Below, in pieces: positions 16,916-25,005 of a DNA stretch of 64,000 nt. The stretch is from NCBI GenBank assembly GCA_020050835.1, contig JAGVKB010000118.1:22999-86998 (forward strand). Direction: 5' to 3'. The notes below the pieces were generated by a model. The model was not told where the DNA came from. It did no database searches and saw nothing but the letters and a program-made list of their open reading frames with translations. How positions within the stretch are numbered: position 1 is the stretch's first letter; every line of letters begins with the position of its first letter. The position numbers and the translations under genes were made by a program. Source of the stretch: Candidatus Obscuribacterales bacterium. GTDB lineage: Bacteria > Cyanobacteriota > Vampirovibrionia > Obscuribacterales > Obscuribacteraceae.

Positions 16916-17260
16916 ATGTACGGCACTAAAAATAAAACATTCCAGCAACCTGAGTCTTTTGAGCGCTCTGTGCAGCCTGTAAGCGGTTGTCGGAAACATT
17001 GTGTAGAAGATAGTTTGGCCAGGTTTGGTGCAAAAGTAGATAGATGTATCGGGCGAGTTGTAGAGCTCAAAGTTAAGGTCCTTGAGCGCGCGTATATATC
17101 TCTTACCGGTTTGAACCAAAGACTTAAGACCCGCTGTCAGTCGTTACGATCAGGCCGGCAACGGATAAAGCTGGCCTGGTCTGAGTTAAGGTGCGGATTG
17201 CGCACCGCCTGGCAGGATGTGAAATCAGGCTGGGCGAAAGCAGTCGATCGGCTGCACTAA
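16916..17260 (+). CDS. Small basic amphipathic-helix protein
   Basis: 114 residues, ATG at 16916 with a textbook AGGAGG seven bases upstream, which is the main reason to accept it. The product is strongly basic and, after residue ~30, predicted helical with evenly spaced Arg/Lys and Trp (LKTRCQSLRSGRQRIKLAW, GLRTAWQDVKSGWAKAV). This could be a nucleic-acid- or membrane-surface-binding helix bundle. No family recognised; it precedes the DoxX gene. Confidence 0.6.
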   Translation: MYGTKNKTFQQPESFERSVQPVSGCRKHCVEDSLARFGAKVDRCIGRVVELKVKVLERAYISLTGLNQRLKTRCQSLRSGRQRIKLAWSELRCGLRTAWQDVKSGWAKAVDRLH

Positions 17261-17330
17261 CGCGGCTTCCGAACTTTAGAGCTCTTAACTCTCTTCACAA
17301 ACTTCATTTATGAGAAATCCGGAGGTACTC

Positions 17331-17903
17331 ATGAAGACAGTTCAGAAATACGAGATGCCATTGAGCGAGATGCAGGGGCTGGTGGCCATGCTCGGACGAA
17401 TTCTCATCAGTTCTCTATTTTTTGTCAGCGCAATAGCGAAGATAATCGACCCGTCAGCGACCATGTCTATGATGTCCGAACTGGGCGTTCCTTTCATTCC
17501 ATATCTCTATGCCGCGTCAATAGTGATTGAACTGATTGGTGCTCTGGCGTTGTTGACTGGTATCGCCGCTCGGCAGGCCGCAGTGTTGTTGATTTTCTAC
17601 CTGATTCCGGTCAGCTACATGCTAGTCAACGGTTTGACCATTTCGACCTATATGACTACTGTGCAAATGATCCTATTGCTGCAAAATCTAGCGACGATGG
17701 GCGGCTTGTTCATTCTGGCTGCATTTGGAGCCGGTCCGCTTGTGGTAGAGGCCGAAAAACCGCTACTTTGCAAAACGGCTGAAGACGGGCAGGTGTCGTG
17801 CCAGAAGGCGACTTCTGATGAGCCGAAGAAAATTGAAATCAACCGGACAGATCCGCGATTGACCGCGTCCGGCAGCGCAAAACTTCACAGCCGGATTGAA
17901 TAA
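17331..17903 (+). CDS. DoxX-family membrane protein
   Basis: About 190 residues from ATG 17331, chosen over an in-frame ATG at 17310 because GGAGG sits six bases before it. Four transmembrane helices in the DoxX arrangement: LGRILISSLFFVSAIAKI, then PYLYAASIVIELIGALALL, RQAAVLLIFYLIPVSYML and TVQMILLLQNLATMGGLF. The C-terminal ~50 residues are polar with two cysteines (LLCKTAEDGQVSCQKA). DoxX proteins are linked to thiol or oxidative stress and to quinone-type electron transfer; substrate unknown. The DUF4177-like repeat protein starts 33 bases downstream. Confidence 0.85.
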   Translation: MKTVQKYEMPLSEMQGLVAMLGRILISSLFFVSAIAKIIDPSATMSMMSELGVPFIPYLYAASIVIELIGALALLTGIAARQAAVLLIFYLIPVSYMLVNGLTISTYMTTVQMILLLQNLATMGGLFILAAFGAGPLVVEAEKPLLCKTAEDGQVSCQKATSDEPKKIEINRTDPRLTASGSAKLHSRIE

Positions 17904-17936
17904 CGCGGCTTGCAAGTTTCGATAGGAGAAAGAGAG

Positions 17937-18692
17937 ATGCAAACAGTATCAGCGCATAACTTCGTGATTCAAGAGCATAAGACAGAACCGTTTCACAAGC
18001 GGCAGAATGAATCCGAAGTGGAAGCGGTACAGAGAATCGTCAATGATCACGCATTCAAGGGTTGGGAATTGATTGAGACCTGCGGTGATGAGATTTTAAG
18101 ACCGGTTTTCGTGTTCCGCCGCATACCTGTCGGAGAGCCTGCACCGCAGTATCTCGCTAAAGAGGTACCCGCGGTGAAAGGACAAGAAGAGATTCAGACG
18201 GTAGCGAATTACCTCTGGGACATGCACGATCAAGGATGGCTTCCTGTCTGTGTTCTTAATAGCCCGGTCAGCCAGCCGCTGGCGGTTTTTAGGCGAAGTT
18301 TGGAACCGCTGGACAAGGTGCAAATACAGTTGGTGGCAGTAGCGCCGGAAATCTTTCCGATGAAAACCAACTCCTTGGTTTTCGAGTTGTTGGACCAACA
18401 GATAAGCAGAAATCTGGCGCTGCAATGCGTTATACACGGCGGCTTGTATCTGATTCTGGTGCTCGTTTCGAAAGAGCCCGATACCAACTATCAATACCTG
18501 ACCGACCATGCAAATGCAGGCTTATTTGGCAATCAATGCCGATCGTTGGAGGACTTGATCAATAAGCGCAATGAAAATGGCTGGGAGGTCTGCGGTGCTT
18601 TCGAGGATTCATTCCTCTGGCCTTGTCTCGTATTCAGGCGACCCACTGCTCTGCCTCCGGTCGAGCCGATTGCGCCGGACGCGAGCGATTGA
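17937..18692 (+). CDS. Triple GWE...FRR repeat protein (DUF4177-like)
   Basis: About 251 residues from the ATG at 17937, preceded by AGGAG; a start nine codons earlier is possible but lacks one. Three copies of a ~55-70-residue unit end in the same signature: GWELIETCGDEILRPVFVFRR, GWLPVCVLNSPVSQPLAVFRR and GWEVCGAFEDSFLWPCLVFRR (the first is given here only in part by its key GWE and FRR ends). This matches the short DUF4177 type (strand-helix-GWE-strand-F(K/R)R). The central ~80 residues between units 2 and 3 are a different, more hydrophobic segment. No signal peptide. Function of DUF4177 is unknown. Confidence 0.7.
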   Translation: MQTVSAHNFVIQEHKTEPFHKRQNESEVEAVQRIVNDHAFKGWELIETCGDEILRPVFVFRRIPVGEPAPQYLAKEVPAVKGQEEIQTVANYLWDMHDQGWLPVCVLNSPVSQPLAVFRRSLEPLDKVQIQLVAVAPEIFPMKTNSLVFELLDQQISRNLALQCVIHGGLYLILVLVSKEPDTNYQYLTDHANAGLFGNQCRSLEDLINKRNENGWEVCGAFEDSFLWPCLVFRRPTALPPVEPIAPDASD

Positions 18693-18751
18693 TGACAGAT
18701 TTTAGTTGCTTTTGTCATCCCCGCTCGGGCTTGCAGTCAAGGAGGAAATGG

Positions 18752-18985
18752 ATGACGACTGTTAAATCAGCGCTAGCTGAATGTGAGCTTAAAGAGGAAG
18801 AGGAGTCTATACCGGCGTTTCGATGCGCATTTGTAACATGCGGCTGTGTGGTGGAGAATGCCAAAGACTTCTGCTGCGTAGTCTGTGCCGAGGCCGATGC
18901 CAACGAACAACGCGGCTGTACATGCGGACACAGCGAATGCCTCAGAATGGTTAGACCACCATGCGGGGTGGAGCTCTTACGTTGA
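18752..18985 (+). CDS. Bacterial metallothionein (SmtA/BmtA-like)
   Basis: 77 residues from ATG 18752, preceded by AGGAGG six bases upstream; the frame is open further up but that part overlaps the previous gene and lacks a start signal. The core between residues 25 and 63 has the SmtA spacing: C25-x4-C30-x-C32, then C41-C42-x2-C45-A, then G-C56-x-C58-G-H60-x2-C63, that is nine cysteines and one histidine, as in cyanobacterial zinc-binding metallothioneins. An acidic N-terminal extension of ~20 residues and a C-terminal tail with one more Cys (71) are unusual. Expected role: sequestering Zn/Cd/Cu in the cytosol. No ArsR/SmtB repressor is next to it. Confidence 0.88.
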   Translation: MTTVKSALAECELKEEEESIPAFRCAFVTCGCVVENAKDFCCVVCAEADANEQRGCTCGHSECLRMVRPPCGVELLR

Positions 18986-19014
18986 TTGTGGATAGAGACC
19001 CGCGTGGGCCTCAA

Positions 19015-19653
19015 TCAGTTCCACACAATGGAGTGCAACGCTCTCTTTAATTCTGGAAGATAGTGGGTGTATGCTTTTGAGTCCGGTGCCTGGAAGAAGA
19101 TCTCTTCAGCTGGACAAAGCGGTGCTTGCGGATCTCCATCATAGAAGAATCCGAAGAACTCATTTAATGCCGTGGCGGTTTCGGGATCTTGATACCAGCC
19201 CTGCACCGACAGTAGTGCCTTGCCGTTCCACTGCAGAACCTCAGCTCGATTAAGTTGAAAACAAGCACCGCGCCAGCCGGTTTCTCGGTTGAGTACCTGG
19301 TTGTTGCTGGCTGTGCCTAATACCTCGCTCAAGCTGCCAATTAAAGCGATCTCTGATTCGCTTGGTGTGGCACCGGTGTTAATAAAAACAATGTTGCCAT
19401 GATCGTGCAAGATGCGGCGAAACGCGGCGCTACTTTGCTCGCTGATCGGCAATCCACGGTAAGCGAGGCAGAGCTTTACCTCAGAATTATTGGCCGGTCC
19501 AAACGAGCGTCGCGATTGAAAGCCGACTCCGCCGGCAGTTGAAGATAGCTCAGTCCAGCCGGCCGGAACTCGCATGAATTTGATCTGCCGATGATTTGTG
19601 ACTTCTATCATTTTCTGCCATGTATTGCCGGCAAGTTGTGCAGAGTCTACCAT
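19015..19653 (-). CDS. Unknown protein paired with the papain-like protein gene
   Basis: About 212 residues from ATG 19653, favoured by TGAGGA five bases upstream; ATG 19665 is an alternative. Mixed alpha/beta, no signal or membrane span. Features: RVPAGWTELSSTAGGVGFQSRR near the start, a central IVFINTGATPSESEIALIG, and GWRGACFQLNRAEVLQWNGK/LLSVQGWYQ strands. I recognise no family. It follows the large papain-like gene by a dozen or so bases, so they share a transcript; the order (large secreted-looking protein, then small soluble protein) is the usual layout for an effector with an immunity protein or chaperone, which is inference only. Confidence 0.65.
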   Translation of the reverse strand: MVDSAQLAGNTWQKMIEVTNHRQIKFMRVPAGWTELSSTAGGVGFQSRRSFGPANNSEVKLCLAYRGLPISEQSSAAFRRILHDHGNIVFINTGATPSESEIALIGSLSEVLGTASNNQVLNRETGWRGACFQLNRAEVLQWNGKALLSVQGWYQDPETATALNEFFGFFYDGDPQAPLCPAEEIFFQAPDSKAYTHYLPELKRALHSIVWN

Positions 19654-19676
19654 TTCAGTCCTCATTGGTTAAGATT

Positions 19677-21713
19677 CTAAGCGTCGATTTCCACAGTTCT
19701 GGTCAAACTGCCGGAAGCTGTCACGGCCGATCTTTCGGCCATCACCTTATCGGCTTGCAGTTGAGAGCGACGAGCGTCCCCCTGGGGCAGCTGGTCCAGT
19801 TGGGACTGCACTTGCGCCGCCTCGGCCAGCGCGCTGAGCAATTGCTGAGCTTGACCGGAGTCGAGCACGTCCTTCTTCTCGAATTTCTTCTTGCCCTCCT
19901 CCGGCTTCTTGGAATCGGGCTCCTTCTTTTCCTTCTCAGGCTCTTTCTCTTTATCTTTGTCTTTGTCCTGATCGACTCTCGACTTGCTGTCTGGATCGAA
20001 GTTGTGATCGCCGGGCTTGTATCCCGACCCCGGAGTGTTTTGGGTGTCGTTCATCCAACCCAGCACTTTGTCTGCGTCTTGTGCTTTGCCGTTGCTGTCG
20101 GTGAAGTTGAACTTGCCGCCCCAGTTGTTGATCACATTTACCTTATCGCCGGCCGCCATCGAAACCGATACCGCGTGCCATCCACCTGCGCCACCTTGCC
20201 CTTCTGATCCGCTCCAATGACCAGTATGCATGCCGATCGTCGAGTACTGCCAGCCTTTAGCCTCGTTGGCTTTGAGCTGATTCTTCATATCTGCTCCATT
20301 TGTGAAGCTGGAGACATTGCTGATTTGACCGAAAGCGGCGGCGTTGACGAAAGTTGTTGCTTTGCCGAAATCGTCTCCGAAGCGTTGACCGAATGCCGCC
20401 TGTTTTGTGCTGCTCACTCCGCTGGCGCTAATCTCGGGCGAATCTCCGACCACCTTTCCGGTCGCTCTGTCAACCACACTTTCGCCTGTGTCGCCATGTC
20501 CTGTCGCATTGGGGTTTTGCTTGTAAATGCGATTGCCGTTGCCCTGGCTGTCGCTGCCGTACTTTTGATTCAAATTCAATTGCGCCATCGCAATGTCATT
20601 GTTGTGTCCGCTCGCGCCGCGCGCGTCTCCTTTCGGCCAGAGCCCGTTGTTTCTAGCCTCGCCATCCAGCCGCAGGCTCGCTGTATCCAATTTGACTGTC
20701 TTTCCATCTGCTTGAAATTGACCGGTTCTAGCGATGTCCGCCTGGCGTTGTGCATAGGTGCTCGGCGATATCGCCGCTTCTTGTCTGGCAATTGATTGAA
20801 GCGCGCAGGTGTTATGCATGCCCTGGTTAAAATTGTGCTCGGGGTCAGCCAGTTTTGACACAGTGTCGGTGATTATCTTGTTAACATCGTCCTTGTTGTA
20901 GATGTTTTCGCCGTTGTGTTTGAGACCGTCTTTACCTTCGGCCTTGCCGTCGGCTAGTTGGCTGAGCGCGTCGTAAGTCTTCTTCAGCTCCTGCTGCTGG
21001 TTTACCTTTCCGTCTCGGCCTTCTACTTTGTTGTTGAGGATGCGCTTGTCCATCTCACCCAAGCGCTTCTCAAGCTCCTTATAATCGCCTTCGTTGAGCC
21101 GTCCCTTCATCTGCTCCAGGAACTTATCCTTTGCCTGTTGAGAGGCGGCATCCAGCGGGACATCTCCTTCTTTGGTCTTGTCCTTGGCCTGATCGCTTGC
21201 TGGCTGCGCTTTGTCTTTGGTGGCGGGCGGCTGCTCGGCCGCTTTGATGGCAGCTCCCTCGGCGGCCGCGGCGGCAAAGTTCTGGGCGGTACCTTCGCCT
21301 GGCGCTCCTCCCGCTGCTGCTTTGACAGCTCCTTCAATCGCCGCGTTGACTGCAGCCTTTTGCGCGCCGCCAGGCGACTTGCCGGCGCCATTTGGTTGCT
21401 CGGACCCTGGTCCTTCCGGCATCAGCCTCTTCTGGGCAGCTGCGTATAGTTGAGCCGGCGGTGGATCGACATTTAACGCTTTGAATTCTCCGGTTTTGGG
21501 ATCTTTGTCCCAGAGCTTCTCCCTTTCTTGCTTGCCCTTCTCTTTGTCGTCGCGAGTATCTGATTTGGCCCGGTCTTCTCTTTCGCGACTGACGTCCTGG
21601 CTAATCCGGGCCATCGTCTCGACATTGGCGCCACTACTGCTTGCAGCATCAGTGACCGGACTGCTGTCCTTGGCCTGGGTCGTATCTGGTGGTGGAATAT
21701 CGTCTTTTGGCAT
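19677..21713 (-). CDS. Large protein with papain-like (C39/calpain-like) cysteine protease signature
   Basis: About 678 residues from ATG 21713 (an in-frame TTG at 21752 is possible; neither has a clear ribosome-binding site). Residues ~1-270 are low-complexity, rich in Lys, Glu, Asp, Ala and Pro. A globular part contains NTCALQS with Cys303, GGWHAVSV with His513 and NVINNWGG with Asn529/530. The order Cys, His, Asn, the His-Asn spacing of 16-17 and the Trp-Gly after Asn are those of papain-fold peptidases. A charged DKDKDKEKEPEKEKKE stretch and a helical C-terminus follow. No signal peptide is seen, so any export would need a dedicated system. Could instead be a transglutaminase-like or inactive fold. 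Confidence 0.7.
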   Translation of the reverse strand: MPKDDIPPPDTTQAKDSSPVTDAASSSGANVETMARISQDVSREREDRAKSDTRDDKEKGKQEREKLWDKDPKTGEFKALNVDPPPAQLYAAAQKRLMPEGPGSEQPNGAGKSPGGAQKAAVNAAIEGAVKAAAGGAPGEGTAQNFAAAAAEGAAIKAAEQPPATKDKAQPASDQAKDKTKEGDVPLDAASQQAKDKFLEQMKGRLNEGDYKELEKRLGEMDKRILNNKVEGRDGKVNQQQELKKTYDALSQLADGKAEGKDGLKHNGENIYNKDDVNKIITDTVSKLADPEHNFNQGMHNTCALQSIARQEAAISPSTYAQRQADIARTGQFQADGKTVKLDTASLRLDGEARNNGLWPKGDARGASGHNNDIAMAQLNLNQKYGSDSQGNGNRIYKQNPNATGHGDTGESVVDRATGKVVGDSPEISASGVSSTKQAAFGQRFGDDFGKATTFVNAAAFGQISNVSSFTNGADMKNQLKANEAKGWQYSTIGMHTGHWSGSEGQGGAGGWHAVSVSMAAGDKVNVINNWGGKFNFTDSNGKAQDADKVLGWMNDTQNTPGSGYKPGDHNFDPDSKSRVDQDKDKDKEKEPEKEKKEPDSKKPEEGKKKFEKKDVLDSGQAQQLLSALAEAAQVQSQLDQLPQGDARRSQLQADKVMAERSAVTASGSLTRTVEIDA

Positions 21714-22116
21714 GACTTGAAGGAGGGTAGTTGCAACCAACAATCGACGCAACGAGCTGTTGCGCTTGATGGTGCTTCGGTTTTGCTTTCGTCGGTCTGA
21801 GCGAGGTCCGTCTGGATACTAAGGAATCCGGCTGTTTCAAATTCGTCTTTCGTATTTCACGTGGTTAGCCTCGCAACTTTTTGTGAAAGAGTCGTGAAAC
21901 TTTCTTACTGACGAACTGGGCGTCGAACCGGCGGCAGCACGAGTTATGTCTCTACCGGTCGACCTCGTTTCAGCCTGTTTAGAACTGCCCGTGTCCAGCT
22001 TTGAATTGGTTGAGCCGTAACGGTCAGCAAAATGAGCTAGCTTAGTTATAGAAAGGAATCAACCAGTTGCGCCGGTGAAAGCTTGAAGAGTTGGTAGCGA
22101 GAGACAGCTGGTCTTG
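21714..22116. other. Intergenic region with GTGAAA repeats
   Basis: About 400 bases upstream of the papain-like gene and downstream of the CoA transferase, with no credible ORF. It holds GTGAAA at 21883-21888 and 21894-21899 (one helical turn apart) and the inverse TTTCAC at 21855-21860. I see no good -35/-10 pair. Confidence 0.45.
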
Positions 22117-23310
22117 CTATGACTGCGAAAGGACTCCAGCTTTAATCAGCCGCTCGCATTGGCGTCTGGAATAACCGGCTGATTTGAGGATTTCAATAGG
22201 ACCGTGCGACTGACCTGAACTTGGCTCGACATTTTTTTTATCGGCGCCGGCACCATTTTTTGCGGTCCGTGTCGTAATTGGAGTCGCCAGCTGCGGAATC
22301 AGCCCCAAAGTTGGATGCATGAGGTTGGCCAGAACGAAACGCTCGCGTGCCGGCAAAGAGTCGAGCGCTTCGGCCAAAGTTTGAACCGGCGATACACAAC
22401 AGTTGGTGCCGTCAAACAACGCTTGCCACTCAGCCAGAGGTCTCTTCGCAAAGATGGCGGCCAATTCGTCTCTAAGCTTGGCGTTTGCGCCTCCGGTGTA
22501 CGTCTTTACCAACTCCGGGCGACCTACCGTCTGGCAAAAAATCTGCCAGAACTGCGGCTCGAGAGCCGCGACGGCGATGTAGCGCCGGTCGGAGCATTCA
22601 TAAATGTTGTAATTGGGCAGCTCGGTTTGATAAGTGTAGTTACCTGACTCCGGCGGCTGCCCGGTGTACAACATCGCTGTGCTTAAGACATTCATCGTCG
22701 AAAGTGCACATTCGAACATGCTTATGTCAACGTGTTTCCCCTTGCCGCTCGCATTTCGCTCATGGAGGGCGCTGGTTACGCCCAATGCTGCGTAGACAGC
22801 TGACAGATAGTCCGAGATCAAAGCTCCAGGCAAGACCGGAGTGCCGTCCGGCTGCCGATTGTAGTTGAGAATGCCGGATTCGGCGACGAAATTCAAGTCG
22901 TGCCCCGGACGCTGGCTCCAGGTTGAGCCTTGACCGTAGCCTGAAATCGAGCAGTAGATCAAACGGTTGTTCAGCTTCTTAAGCTGCTTAAAACCCAAAC
23001 CGAGGCGGGTCATTACCCCTGGCCGAAAGTTCTCCAGGACGATGTCGACCTGCCGGCTCAAGTTTTGCGCTACTGCCAGACCTTCGGGCGCCTTCAAATC
23101 AAGTCGCAGCCGCCTCTTATGGCGATGGATGCTCCAGTAATAGAGGCTCTCGCCCTTGACGATCGGAGGAAGGGATTGCCCGAGTCCTGGTTTCATCGAC
23201 TCGACTCGGATTATTTCGCAGCCCAAGTCGGCAAGGATAGTTGAGCAGAGTTCGCCCGGTAGCAAGTGGGTGAAGTCCAGAATGCGCACTTTCTTGAGCG
23301 GTGAAGCCAT
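22117..23310 (-). CDS. CaiB/BaiF-type (family III) CoA transferase
   Basis: 397 residues. N-terminal RILDFTHLLPGELCSTILADLGCEIIRVE is the family III opening (shown here shortened in motif terms: DFTHLLPG and LADLGCEIIRVE), followed by GKGESL-type loop, HRHKRRLRLDLK, DIVLENFRPGVMTRLGLG and the catalytic-aspartate region RPGHDLNFVAESG. Such enzymes swap CoA between carboxylic acids or racemise 2-methylacyl-CoAs (alpha-methylacyl-CoA racemase branch); the exact substrate is not clear. The last ~50 residues are Lys/Gly/Ser-rich and not typical. It stands alone, with acyl-CoA carboxylase and synthetase genes elsewhere in the window. Confidence 0.92.
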   Translation of the reverse strand: MASPLKKVRILDFTHLLPGELCSTILADLGCEIIRVESMKPGLGQSLPPIVKGESLYYWSIHRHKRRLRLDLKAPEGLAVAQNLSRQVDIVLENFRPGVMTRLGLGFKQLKKLNNRLIYCSISGYGQGSTWSQRPGHDLNFVAESGILNYNRQPDGTPVLPGALISDYLSAVYAALGVTSALHERNASGKGKHVDISMFECALSTMNVLSTAMLYTGQPPESGNYTYQTELPNYNIYECSDRRYIAVAALEPQFWQIFCQTVGRPELVKTYTGGANAKLRDELAAIFAKRPLAEWQALFDGTNCCVSPVQTLAEALDSLPARERFVLANLMHPTLGLIPQLATPITTRTAKNGAGADKKNVEPSSGQSHGPIEILKSAGYSRRQCERLIKAGVLSQS

Positions 23311-23514
23311 ATGGGCTCTCCTTGCCGGGAGCGGAGGTCCAGAGTATAGCCGATTGCGCCGGTCAATCCGTTAAGCCGGCGCTGCTTTTGGGTATCAGTG
23401 ATAGAGGGTGCAATCGCTCCTCGCCAATCCTGAGCTGCTGTTCGAGCTAATGTGTGCAGATCAGGCTTTAGCCAGGTGAACTGCCGGCAGATTCCAGGGA
23501 GCAGAATATAGCCA

Positions 23515-24954
23515 GTGGCTGAACTGGAGATTTCGATCAAGTGCAAGTCCGTTCCGGCCCAGGTCGGGCTAACTGCAATGGGTGCGCTCATGCCTTTTTG
23601 GGCGCTCTTCATTCCATTCTTGCTGGGTCAGTTTATTCAGCTGGTTCTCCTCAATCCCCAGTTGGCTCTCAATCCCTGGTTGTGCATCGCCGTCATGGCC
23701 TTGCTCTCGTCGATACCGCTAATGGCCGTTCTGCTGAGCGCTATCTGCGAAGATGATCGCATTCTGGTCAGTAAGGAAGGTCTGGCATTTCCTTTGCGTT
23801 ATCTGCCCGGGCTGTCCTTTCGAAGGGAGCGGCTCTGGTCCGATCTTCAACATGTGGGCGTTTCCTGGAGCTCTACCGTCGAATTTGGCGCCAACGATTA
23901 TCTGACTTTGTTTTTCAAGTCGGGCGGTACGGTCAAAGTCGGGCTATCACAAGTCTCTAAAGCAGATCTCGAGCAGCTCTTGCTGGCAGTCGAGGTCTGG
24001 TCGGGCGAAGGCTGCCGTCCGCCAGAATTGATTGACTTTCAAAATACCTTGCAGAACGAAAGCAAAGGCATCGCCAGCCTCAGTTACACGCAGATGTGGG
24101 AGGAGGAGCTGCGCCGGCGCTTCAGCGCGACGTCATTTGTTCCGCTCGAGCCCGGGCATGAGCTGGCGGCCGGACATTTGAAAGTAGTCAGGCAACTGGC
24201 CTTCGGGGGACTTTCGGCGATTTACCTGGCGCAACGAAACAATCTGGACTTAGTCGTCGTCAAGGAAGCTGTGATTCCAGCCAACGCTGACGTGCAGTCC
24301 CGGGAGAAAGCATATGAGCTGTTCAAACGAGAGGCGATGTTATTGACTAAGATGGACCACCGGCAGATCGCCCGGGTGCTCGACCATTTTGCGCAGGACG
24401 GTCGCAATTATCTGGTGCTTGAGTACATTAACGGGCAAGATCTAAGGCAGCTGGTCAAACAAAACGGTTCACAGCCGGTCGAAAAGGTTATCGACTGGGC
24501 TTGCCAGATCGCTGAAATTCTCACCTATCTACACGGTCAAACACCGCCGGTGATTCACCGCGACCTGACCCCGGACAATCTTGTCTTGAAGGAAGACGGC
24601 ACGCTCACACTGATTGACTTCGGAGCCGCTAATGAATTCGTCGGCACTGCTACCGGCACATTAGTTGGTAAGCAGTCTTACATCTCGCCGGAACAGTTTC
24701 GAGGCAAGGCTGTTACTCAAAGCGACATCTACGCCTTCGGTTGTACGCTTTTCTTCTTGCTTTCTGGAAAGGATCCCGAGGCGCTCTCCGTCTCCTGCCC
24801 CGTTGAAGCCGGAGTTTCGGTGCCGTTCGAGCTCAATCAATTGATCGAGCGATGCACGGCGCTCGAGGCGGATAAGCGTCCTTCGACCGCTCGCGAGATA
24901 CACGATCTGCTTTCGCAGATCATGCCGTCACAACCGGTATCAGCCGTGTCTTAA
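23515..24954 (+). CDS. Membrane Ser/Thr kinase with N-terminal PH-like domain, copy 1
   Basis: 479 residues, GTG start. Two transmembrane helices in residues ~20-80 (FWALFIPFLLGQFIQLVLL, WLCIAVMALLSSIPLMAVLL), then a beta-rich segment ~80-165 (ILVSKEGLAFPL, RLWSDLQHVGVSW, LTLFFKSGGTVKV) resembling bacterial PH-like domains, then a kinase domain from ~residue 215. The glycine loop is loose (LAFGGLSAIYLA), the beta-3 lysine is in VVVKEAV, the catalytic loop is HRDLTPDN (His348-Arg349-Asp350) with Thr352 where Lys is usual, and DFG is intact (LIDFGAAN). The kinase is cytosolic and C-terminal. A paralogue with the same architecture follows at 25006, so they may act together. Confidence 0.9.
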   Translation: MAELEISIKCKSVPAQVGLTAMGALMPFWALFIPFLLGQFIQLVLLNPQLALNPWLCIAVMALLSSIPLMAVLLSAICEDDRILVSKEGLAFPLRYLPGLSFRRERLWSDLQHVGVSWSSTVEFGANDYLTLFFKSGGTVKVGLSQVSKADLEQLLLAVEVWSGEGCRPPELIDFQNTLQNESKGIASLSYTQMWEEELRRRFSATSFVPLEPGHELAAGHLKVVRQLAFGGLSAIYLAQRNNLDLVVVKEAVIPANADVQSREKAYELFKREAMLLTKMDHRQIARVLDHFAQDGRNYLVLEYINGQDLRQLVKQNGSQPVEKVIDWACQIAEILTYLHGQTPPVIHRDLTPDNLVLKEDGTLTLIDFGAANEFVGTATGTLVGKQSYISPEQFRGKAVTQSDIYAFGCTLFFLLSGKDPEALSVSCPVEAGVSVPFELNQLIERCTALEADKRPSTAREIHDLLSQIMPSQPVSAVS

Positions 24955-25005
24955 GTTAGTCGAGTCAGCGAGGCGGGAGATGAGCAGCGTGGAAGGACAA
25001 GCGAT

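Noticed and set aside
19620..21453. Several long plus-strand frames opposite the papain-like gene
   Set aside because: They are shadows of a low-complexity, GC-biased minus-strand gene, with no ribosome-binding sites and no recognisable domains.
21920..21945. GGTTCGA-like sequence on the minus strand, possible tRNA T-arm
   Set aside because: No matching T-stem, acceptor stem or anticodon arm around it.
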